DNA of 64,000 nt from Planctomycetota bacterium. Its GTDB lineage: Bacteria; Planctomycetota; Planctomycetia; Gemmatales; HRBIN36. This document shows, in pieces, positions 34,254-40,053 of this stretch; positions within the stretch are counted from its first letter, which is position 1, and every line of letters begins with the position of its first letter. The position numbers and the translations under genes are program-made. The notes under the pieces are model-generated. The model was not told the origin of the DNA, did no database searches, and was given only the letters and a program-made list of their open reading frames with translations. Where the stretch lies: the NCBI GenBank assembly GCA_014584395.1, contig JACTMY010000018.1, forward strand, positions 555,015 through 619,014, written 5' to 3'.

Positions 34254-34294
34254 TGAAGTCTGGTAGGGTGCGTTGAGCGTAGCGAAACGCACCA
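34254..34294. repeat. GGTGCGTT palindromic repeat, copy 2
   Basis: GAAGTCTGGTAGG then GGTGCGTT ... AACGCACC with loop GAGCGTAGCGA. Repeats of this form, with complementary GGTGCGTT/AACGCACC arms, occur as dispersed elements in several phyla; from memory, not checked here. Confidence 0.75.
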
Positions 34295-34386
34295 TATGAT
34301 CTGCAGGTCAATCGAAGTTCGGCGGTGTCAAGCCGCGAGAAAGGAGGGCGCGATGATACGCGATGGAATACGTCGGTTCTCGCTCC

Positions 34387-34458
34387 CCTCCCGTAGCTCA
34401 GCGGCAGAGCGTCGGCCTTATAAGCCACCGGTCGCGGGTTCGATCCCCGCCGGGAGGA
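34387..34458 (+). tRNA. tRNA-Ile (anticodon UAU)
   Basis: A 72-base cloverleaf: acceptor CCTCCCG pairs fully with CGGGAGG, D-stem GCTC/GAGC with GG in the loop, anticodon loop CTTATAA (TAT at 34419-34421), variable loop CGGTC, T-stem GCGGG/CCCGC with loop TTCGATC, discriminator A, no encoded CCA. It would read AUA isoleucine codons. Oddity: the outer two pairs of the anticodon stem (T/C and C/A) do not pair, so the gene may be relaxed or decaying. It lies just before the attC-like site of the accessory island. Confidence 0.78.
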
Positions 34459-34518
34459 CTGGCCCCCGACCTGGGGTGTAGCGCAGACGCCGAATCCGGC
34501 CCTGATTGCAACTACGAG

Positions 34519-34551
34519 CCGGCCGAACCATCCGCTGCACCTGACCGCGGC
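34519..34551. repeat. 33-bp direct repeat, left copy
   Basis: Identical over 33 bases to 37473-37505; contains GCCGAACCATCCGCTGCACC. Forms the left arm of the attC-like site and bounds a segment of about 2.95 kb with the other copy. Confidence 0.9.
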
Positions 34552-34620
34552 CTCGATCCTGGTTTCGCGCGGCATGAAGGTCTTGCAGGCGGCTCCGGCA
34601 AGTGAACGCCGTCGTTCAGC
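34522..34620 (+). other. attC-like integron cassette recombination site
   Basis: A 99-base imperfect inverted repeat. The left end GCCGAAC (R''-like) pairs with the right end GTTCAGC (R'-like) at six of seven positions; six bases further in, CTGCACCTGACC (L''-like) pairs with GGCAAGTGAAC (L'-like) with one unpaired A, as extrahelical bases do in attC. The next gene begins 18 bases after the right end with a strong ribosome site, as in gene cassettes. No integrase gene is in the window. Consensus fit of the outer boxes is imperfect (GCCGAAC rather than GCCTAAC). Confidence 0.55.
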
Positions 34621-34637
34621 GAAGGAGGGCTTCGGCT

Positions 34638-34940
34638 GTGGTAACGCCCGAGTACCTGACGTTGTTCTGGAACGGTCGTCCGCTCGGCCGCATCACCGAA
34701 GTGCAGGTGTTCGACTGGCCGTGGGTGCATGGCCGGTTCGCCCCCGGCGACTGGCCGCCGGACCTCCGGGCGTCGGTCGAGGCCCTGGCCAAGGCGGCCG
34801 ATAGCGACAATGACCTGCCCGACCCGCCGTACCAGTCCGGGCACTATGACGGCTGGTCAGTCGTGGACCCAGCCGGTGTCACCACGGAGATCGGCGTCCC
34901 TAAGGTGGACTTCGCCACCGGGGACATCGAGTGGCGGTAG
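34638..34940 (+). CDS. Small hypothetical protein (possible cassette gene)
   Basis: 100 residues from a GTG (34638) preceded by AAGGAGG nine bases upstream, a near-perfect ribosome site. The product begins VTPEYLTLFWNGRPLGRITE, is acidic, Trp/Asp/Pro-rich (DWPWVHGRFAPGDWPPDL; DGWSVVDPAG) and has no signal or membrane segment. No family recognised. Its position 18 bases after an attC-like site fits an integron cassette gene; these commonly encode small proteins without known relatives. Confidence 0.6.
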   Translation: MVTPEYLTLFWNGRPLGRITEVQVFDWPWVHGRFAPGDWPPDLRASVEALAKAADSDNDLPDPPYQSGHYDGWSVVDPAGVTTEIGVPKVDFATGDIEWR

Positions 34941-35110
34941 CCGCTGGCCGACAAGGAACCCTTACCAAGCGCTGCAGACGACGGGGGGGGCGTGATTCGT
35001 TTCTGGGACGTCCAGGTTCAGTCGCCCCGCGGCTGCTGATCTCGGCCGATCGGCCCCAGAGGACCTCGGGACGTGAGGGTGGCTCTGTCCCAACCTCAGG
35101 AGAGTTCCTC

Positions 35111-35611
35111 ATGCAAGATGATGCCGTGACCCTGTTCGCGTACGATCGCTGGGCCAACCGCAAGGTCCTCGACACCTGCCGCAAGCTGACCGGCGAACAG
35201 TATGTCGCGGAGCCGGTCCCGGGGTGGTCATCGGTGCGCTCGACCCTCTCCCACATCGCCTTGGCGACCGAATTCAACCTGCGCACACTGGCGGGCGATC
35301 GGGATGACCGCATCCCGACCGAAGCCGAATTGGTCACGGTGGACGACGTGGCCCAGTTGCTGGAACGCGCCTACCGCCGCTTCGAGGAACTGCGTCCCAC
35401 GCTCACGCCGGAGCAGCTCAACAGCGTGCTGACGCTGCGCGCGATCGGCCGCACTTTCACCCTGCCACGGTGGGCGATACTGCGCCACATTGTCAATCAC
35501 TCGACCTACCACCGCGGTCAGGTCGCCTCCAAACTCAAACGGTTCGGGATCGACCAACCGAACTCGGACTTCTTCTGGTGGGTGACCGAGCAGATCCCTC
35601 AGGAGGCATAA
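35111..35611 (+). CDS. DinB-like four-helix-bundle metal protein
   Basis: 166 residues from the ATG at 35111 (AGGAG upstream). The three conserved histidines of the DinB/YfiT-like bundle are visible: RSTLSHIALATEF near residue 45 and HIVNHSTYHRGQVASKL near 135-145. The fold binds a divalent metal; characterised relatives include bacillithiol and mycothiol S-transferases and many of unknown activity. The product begins with the typical LFAYDRWANRKVLD helix. It sits inside the repeat-bounded island and could be a second cassette gene. Upstream sequence at 34941-35110 has a weak attC-like look that I could not confirm. Confidence 0.8.
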   Translation: MQDDAVTLFAYDRWANRKVLDTCRKLTGEQYVAEPVPGWSSVRSTLSHIALATEFNLRTLAGDRDDRIPTEAELVTVDDVAQLLERAYRRFEELRPTLTPEQLNSVLTLRAIGRTFTLPRWAILRHIVNHSTYHRGQVASKLKRFGIDQPNSDFFWWVTEQIPQEA

Positions 35612-35627
35612 ACCCCAGGCGCAGGAA

Positions 35628-35648
35628 CGGACCGGCATGCCCGGTCCG
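35628..35648. terminator. GC-rich hairpin after the DinB-like gene
   Basis: Perfect CGGACCGG / CCGGTCCG arms around CATGC, 17 bases after the stop codon, without a T-run. May end or stabilise the upstream transcript. Confidence 0.35.
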
Positions 35649-35718
35649 CGATGGAAAACAATCAGAGGTTACGGCGCTCGTTTTTGCGACAAGCGAAGAA
35701 GTCCCTGGAGGAACCATC

Positions 35719-36726
35719 ATGCGAACCATTGCATCCGCATTTGTTTTGTCGCTGTTGCTCGCCTTAATGCCAGCGGCGTCGGCTGCCGATCCGTCCGACG
35801 CACCGAAACAGGTATTTGTCGTCAATACGCAGGACGCTTCGGTGTCCCTGGTCGATCTGGCGACGATGAAGCAAGTGAAACGCTTTCCCGTCGGCGACCG
35901 CCCTTATGGCATTGCCGTTAGCCAGGACGGCACGACGGTCGCCGTGGGGGTCGAGGACGAAGAGTGCGTGAAGTTCTTTTCATGGCCCGACTTCAAACTC
36001 AAGGGCAAGACGCCCATTGGCAAGATGTTCAACGACCACATCATCCTGTCCCATGACGGCAAGCACGTCCTCGTCGCTAACTTCTACAGCGACAACGTGG
36101 TTGGCATCGACATCGAGTCGATGCAGGAGGCGTTCCGCATCAAGGACTGTTCCGCACCCCACGTCGTCAAGTACGGTCCGCTGAAGAAGCAGGCGTTCGT
36201 GACGTGCAAGAAGGTCACCGGAATCGCCGTGATCGACCCCGACGGCGGCAAGCTGATCAAATTCATTGGGATGAACGTCAACCCTCGCAGCTTGACTTTC
36301 TCGCCCGACGAGAAGAAGGTCTACTTCGGCTCGTTCTGGGTGGACGGCTTCTTCGAGTTGGATGTCGAGTCCGGCAAAGTGACGCGGTTGTTTAAGTACG
36401 ATCCGCCGGAAGGGGCGGCCGACCCGCAGGAGGTGACGTACCACGGAGTCGAGATGCTGACGGATAAAGTCCTGGTCGCGGCGAACGAAGGGCGCTCCTA
36501 CGTCGATGCCGTGGACGTGACCAAAGGCACATTGCTAGACCGCCTCACCGACGTGTCGAAGCCGTGCTGCGTCGAGAAGATCCCCGGCACCACCGGGCGG
36601 TTTCTGATCAGCAACATCGCGGATGGCACCCTGCAACTGGCCGAACTGACCGGCGAAGGCAAGCTGAAGTCGCTGGGCAAGGCCGAAGTCGGCAAGGCGC
36701 CCAAGCGGGTCGCCTTCCTCCCTTGA
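35719..36726 (+). CDS. YncE-like exported beta-propeller protein
   Basis: 335 residues from the ATG at 35719 (GGAGG upstream). A clean signal peptide (ASAFVLSLLLALMPAASA) precedes repeats of the YVTN/YncE type (VFVVNTQDASVSLVDLATM, RPYGIAVSQDGTTVAVG, HVLVANFYSDNVVGIDIESM, PRSLTFSPDEKKVYFG). These form a seven-bladed propeller usually found outside the cytoplasm in redox or metal-related contexts. The superoxide dismutase gene starts 15 bases later, so the two are probably one operon and may act together in the periplasm. Confidence 0.83.
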   Translation: MRTIASAFVLSLLLALMPAASAADPSDAPKQVFVVNTQDASVSLVDLATMKQVKRFPVGDRPYGIAVSQDGTTVAVGVEDEECVKFFSWPDFKLKGKTPIGKMFNDHIILSHDGKHVLVANFYSDNVVGIDIESMQEAFRIKDCSAPHVVKYGPLKKQAFVTCKKVTGIAVIDPDGGKLIKFIGMNVNPRSLTFSPDEKKVYFGSFWVDGFFELDVESGKVTRLFKYDPPEGAADPQEVTYHGVEMLTDKVLVAANEGRSYVDAVDVTKGTLLDRLTDVSKPCCVEKIPGTTGRFLISNIADGTLQLAELTGEGKLKSLGKAEVGKAPKRVAFLP

Positions 36727-36741
36727 CGAGGAGTAGCACCG

Positions 36742-37452
36742 ATGAATCGTCGCAATTTCCTATTCGCATCGTCCGGGGCTGCCTCCGGCTCGCTGCTGGT
36801 GCCAGGGCTCACCGAGGCCGACGAGAGCGACAAGTCACCCTATGCCGGCAGCGGGTTGGTGACCGGCAAGCTCAAGCCGCTGCGGCACCAGGAGATTCCT
36901 GGCTTTCTCAGCGCCGCCCAAGTGGCCCCGCACCACTCGGCGCATTACGGTGGGGCGCTCAAGGCGTTTGTCGGCGTGGAAGAGAAACTGGAGGAGAGTT
37001 TCTCCAAGGGGACGCCCATCGACGCCGCCGCATTCCAGACGATGAAACAGGTGCAGTCGAGCCGGGGGAACAGCGTGCTCCTTCACGAACTCTATTTCGA
37101 CGGAATGGCCTTGAAGGCAACCGAGCCAATCGAGGACGTCCGAAAAGCCATCGAGAAGCGGTTTGGGTCGCTGGATAAGTGGGCGGCCGACTTCGTCGCC
37201 AGCGCGAAGGTGGCAGCGGGCTGGGCGATGCTGATCGTACACCCCGTCAATGGCCGGCTGTACAATGTGGTCAGCGACGAACACGCCCAAGGCCCGCTTT
37301 GGCTGGCCGTGCCCCTGGTGGTGATCGACTCGTACGAACACGCCTTCTACATCGACTATCAGAACAAGAAGGCCGAGTACGTCGAAAAGTTCTTGAAGTT
37401 CATCGACTGGACCGAGGCCGGTCGGAGGTATCGGCGTGCGATCAAAGCGTGA
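36742..37452 (+). CDS. Fe/Mn superoxide dismutase-like protein with Tat signal
   Basis: 236 residues with GAGGAG before the ATG. NRRNFLFASSGAASGS at the N-terminus is a twin-arginine signal, indicating export of a folded metalloprotein. The body has the SOD layout: APHHSAHYGGAL (His 64/65/68), LLHELYFDG (His 115) and VVIDSYEHAFYIDY (Asp 196, His 200), supplying the usual three-His/one-Asp site. The WEHAYY box is altered to YEHAFY. Dismutation of superoxide in the periplasm is the likely role. Partner of the YncE-like gene. Confidence 0.83.
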   Translation: MNRRNFLFASSGAASGSLLVPGLTEADESDKSPYAGSGLVTGKLKPLRHQEIPGFLSAAQVAPHHSAHYGGALKAFVGVEEKLEESFSKGTPIDAAAFQTMKQVQSSRGNSVLLHELYFDGMALKATEPIEDVRKAIEKRFGSLDKWAADFVASAKVAAGWAMLIVHPVNGRLYNVVSDEHAQGPLWLAVPLVVIDSYEHAFYIDYQNKKAEYVEKFLKFIDWTEAGRRYRRAIKA

Positions 37453-37472
37453 AGCCACCTCGGGGCGCAGGC

Positions 37473-37505
37473 CCGGCCGAACCATCCGCTGCACCTGACC
37501 GCGGC
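37473..37505. repeat. 33-bp direct repeat, right copy
   Basis: Identical to 34519-34551. Here only the left arm of an attC-like site is present; no matching GTTNRGC-type right arm follows, so the site looks truncated. It lies 21 bases past the SOD stop codon. Confidence 0.88.
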
Positions 37506-37576
37506 GGAGATTTTTGAACCTGCAAGGCTCGTTCCATCAGCCCTGGGTTTTGGGTTCCCGATTATGCAAGTGATCT

Positions 37577-37705
37577 ACCCTGAAAGGGTCGTTCTTCGAC
37601 ACGTCACGACAACACGCCGAACGGCCCCTTCAGGGCCGATGCATCACCTCGGCCAAGAGACCCAGGCCTTCGGCCTGGGCTGACCGAATCGGCCCTTCAG
37701 GCCGA
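37577..37705. repeat. Cluster of four short hairpins
   Basis: Four consecutive small stem-loops: ACCC-TGAAA-GGGT (37577-37589), CGGCCCCTTCAGGGCCG (37622-37638), CCCAGGCCTTCGGCCTGGG (37661-37679) and TCGGCCCTTCAGGCCGA (37689-37705). Three share a TTC-type loop. It looks like a dispersed repeat family rather than one terminator. The rest of 37453-37882 has no gene. Confidence 0.65.
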
Positions 37706-37803
37706 AATACAACCGGCGACCCGGGCCTCGCGCTTCGACCCGGCGCTCGCATTGCAGGCTTGGTGTGCCCGTGTGCGATTGCACGAATATTCCCCATTGC
37801 AGT

Positions 37804-37836
37804 ATTTAGCCCCCGGTGATTCACCGGGGGCTAAAT
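37804..37836. repeat. REP-like extragenic palindrome, copy 2 (perfect)
   Basis: A 33-base palindrome with arms ATTTAGCCCCCGGTGA and TCACCGGGGGCTAAAT. Its degenerate relative lies at 34014-34043. It lies 47 bases past the stop side of the endonuclease-family gene and could also act as a terminator for it. Confidence 0.85.
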
Positions 37837-37882
37837 AACATTGGGGGGCAAATAAAAAGCGAGCCGCGGCGTGCGCCAACCG

Positions 37883-38830
37883 CTAATCGTCGTCGGGCAT
37901 GATGCGAATGGTGGTCGTGACCATGTAATGGTCGGAGAGCTTGGAGCGAAAGGCTTCCTCGCTGCCCAAGTGATTGTCGCGCATGGTCCGCATCTTGCTG
38001 TCGGCGAACTCGGGTTGATCATCCGGGACAAAGATGCGGTCGAACGGGGCGGCGGCGAAGCGGTCGGACTTGATCCAGGTCAGGTGCTCGCCGCCGTTGA
38101 GGTCGCGGAAACCATTGAAGGTGATGCGGGAGAGCGTCAGTTCCGTCTCCTTCAGGACGTTGGTGTCACCGATGAGGAGGATATCATCGTCATCAAAATG
38201 GTTTTGCAGTTCGCCGAGGCTGCGAATGAGGGTCTGGGCTTCCAAGGCCCGCTGCTTGGCGGTCACGTCCTCGCCGCCGCGGTTGGATTTCATGTGCAAG
38301 GGGATGACGACGAGATCGGTTTTGCCCTGGCCGAAGCTGAATTTCATGCCGAAGGGATGGCGCTGCCAGATGTCCGCCTGTTTGCTGCGGCGGATGGGCA
38401 GCCGCCAGGGGTCGCCCTGCCGCGTCACCCGGCTGGCGTTCCAGGCGACGCCGACGTGCTGATCGCGATCGCCTTCGCGGATTTTCGGAAAGAGGACGTG
38501 CTTCCACTGGCTGTCGGTGCGTTCGCCCACCAGGCGCAGGGCCTCGACCAAGGTGCGGTTGCCCCGGCCCTCATCGGTTTCGGTGTTGTGGGTGATTTCA
38601 TTGAGGCACAGCAGGTCGACGCCGCTTTGAATGATGTATTTCGCCAGGTCGTCGGGGTCGGGCTGGTCGGCGCGGCGCTCGGCGTTGCCCAGCCATTCGA
38701 TGTTCCAGGAACCGATGCAAGCCGACTCCGCCGCCAAGGGCTGCAGGTCCGGCCGCGCGGCCAGGCCGGTGGTCGCGAGCAGCCAGACCAGACCCAGCAG
38801 TCCACCGATCATTACGCCCAATCGACGCAT
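37883..38830 (-). CDS. Secreted endonuclease/exonuclease/phosphatase family protein
   Basis: 315 residues from the ATG 38828-38830 (GAGGAA upstream; other in-frame ATGs at 38845 and 38860). A hydrophobic signal (VMIGGLLGLVWLLATTGLAA) precedes the EEP fold, with motifs in order: IGSWNIEWLG, LLCLNEITHN, VIPLHMKSN, LLIGDTNVL and SDHYMVTT. These carry the metal-binding Asn/Glu, the catalytic His and the Asp/His pair of DNase I-like enzymes. It could be an extracellular nuclease or phosphoesterase; the sequence does not decide between them. Confidence 0.83.
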   Translation of the reverse strand: MRRLGVMIGGLLGLVWLLATTGLAARPDLQPLAAESACIGSWNIEWLGNAERRADQPDPDDLAKYIIQSGVDLLCLNEITHNTETDEGRGNRTLVEALRLVGERTDSQWKHVLFPKIREGDRDQHVGVAWNASRVTRQGDPWRLPIRRSKQADIWQRHPFGMKFSFGQGKTDLVVIPLHMKSNRGGEDVTAKQRALEAQTLIRSLGELQNHFDDDDILLIGDTNVLKETELTLSRITFNGFRDLNGGEHLTWIKSDRFAAAPFDRIFVPDDQPEFADSKMRTMRDNHLGSEEAFRSKLSDHYMVTTTIRIMPDDD

Positions 38831-39004
38831 GTTGTCATTCCTCATCGAGGGGTTAGCCATTTGGAGTCCATCTCAAGAAACAGGCTATGAAGAAGGATGC
38901 CGCACCGCAAGCTTCCAGGACCGGGAAACCCGTGCGTGTTGGGGTTGGCCTTCGTCGATTGCTTGGTGCTACACTTGGCACTCGATGTCTGTTAACATAG
39001 TGTC

Positions 39005-39517
39005 ATGGTAACAAAAAGCGTTCCACGTCCCCCACCCATCCCGCCCGGCCCTGGGCAAGAATCCGTCTGGGACTATCCCCGGCCGCCGCGCATTGAGCCG
39101 ACGAGCAAGCGCATCCAGGTGTTTCACCAGGGGCATCTGATCGTAGACACCCGAGAAGCCTATCGGGTGTTGGAAACCGCGCACCCGCCGGTCTACTACG
39201 TGCCTCCGGAGTCGGTCCAACTGCCATGTCTGCAAGCCACCTTTCAGGAAATGGAATGCCGCTGGAAAGGCCGCGCGATTCTGTGCAACGTGGAAGGGCC
39301 TGGCTTTCATCTGCGGCACGCGGCCTGGTCCTTCATCGACCCGATGCCCGCGTTCCTGGCCATTCAATATTACATCGCCTTTCATGCCCACCTGCTGGAG
39401 AAGTGCCTCGTCGAGGGCGAGCAGGTCGCGCCTCAGCCCGGCGGGTATTACGGGGGCTGGATCACCGCCGACGTCGTGGGGCCGTTCAAGGGCGACGTGG
39501 GCACGCTGGATTGGTGA
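39005..39517 (+). CDS. DUF427 family protein
   Basis: 170 residues matching DUF427 along its length: ESVWDYPRPPRIEPTSKRIQ, DTREAYRVLETAHPPVYYVP, the central cysteine/lysine strand ECRWKGRAI, and GYYGGWITADVVGPFKGDVG near the C-terminus. The family is a small beta-barrel fold of unknown biochemical role. No signal peptide. It converges on tsaE with a three-base gap. Confidence 0.85.
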   Translation: MVTKSVPRPPPIPPGPGQESVWDYPRPPRIEPTSKRIQVFHQGHLIVDTREAYRVLETAHPPVYYVPPESVQLPCLQATFQEMECRWKGRAILCNVEGPGFHLRHAAWSFIDPMPAFLAIQYYIAFHAHLLEKCLVEGEQVAPQPGGYYGGWITADVVGPFKGDVGTLDW

Positions 39518-39520
39518 TCC

Positions 39521-40003
39521 TCAGGGCTGCATGCTCCGCGCCCAGTCCGCAAGCAGTTGCCCATGCCGCGGGCCATGGGCGGCGGCGTGAAAGGACCGCT
39601 GCTGCGCGCCGCTCACGTCGATCACCACGTCGAGCCGATCCTCCGGCAGCACGTCCCGAATGCGATCGGCCCATTCGATCAGACAGACGCCGGCTCCGCC
39701 GAGCCACTCTTCCGCCCCCAGGTCGATGAACTCCTGAGGGGACCGCAAGCGATAGACGTCGACGTGGTGCATCGGCCAGCGCGCGGGGTATTCCTGCACG
39801 AGGATGAACGTCGGGCTGGTGACGAGCCGGGGGTCATGGATGCCCAATCCCACGGCGACGGCGCGAACGAAGCAAGTCTTGCCCGCGCCGAGCGGTCCCT
39901 CGAGGCCGATGACGGCTCCGGGAAAGAGCAACGCCCCCAAGCGCTGGCCGAGCCGCCGCGTGCACTCCAGGTCGGGGGCGAGGTAGTGAAACTCAGTCAA
40001 CAT
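39521..40003 (-). CDS. tsaE: tRNA threonylcarbamoyladenosine biosynthesis ATPase TsaE
   Basis: 160 residues with Walker A GPLGAGKT (36-43), the TSPTFILVQEY switch segment, HHVDVYRL and the LIEWADRI motif, all characteristic of TsaE. It is the ATPase that cycles the TsaB-TsaD complex to make t6A37 on ANN-decoding tRNAs. No tsaB or tsaD lies nearby. It is separated by 50 bases from the DUF1549/1553 gene upstream of it and could be cotranscribed. Confidence 0.92.
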   Translation of the reverse strand: MLTEFHYLAPDLECTRRLGQRLGALLFPGAVIGLEGPLGAGKTCFVRAVAVGLGIHDPRLVTSPTFILVQEYPARWPMHHVDVYRLRSPQEFIDLGAEEWLGGAGVCLIEWADRIRDVLPEDRLDVVIDVSGAQQRSFHAAAHGPRHGQLLADWARSMQP

Positions 40004-40053
40004 GACACACCCGCAAGGCCAAGGTCTTTGACCCTAGTCTATACGGGCTGGCG

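Larger units (their letters stand above)
33568..34386. other. Gene-free accessory region with palindromic repeats
   Basis: About 820 bases without a convincing gene. It holds a two-copy 16-18-base element (GCCTAAGGTTGG-type) near 33690 and 33930, an inverted pair TGAAACGATCA / TGATCGTTTCA near 33716 and 33810, one imperfect extragenic palindrome (34014-34043) and two copies of a GGTGCGTT palindrome (listed separately). The sequence looks like accumulated mobile or repeat debris ahead of the tRNA gene. Confidence 0.55.

Noticed and set aside
34941..35110. Second attC-like site between the small orphan gene and the DinB-like gene
   Set aside because: AAGCGCTGCAGACGACGG looks like one arm, but no convincing complementary arm or R boxes could be aligned.
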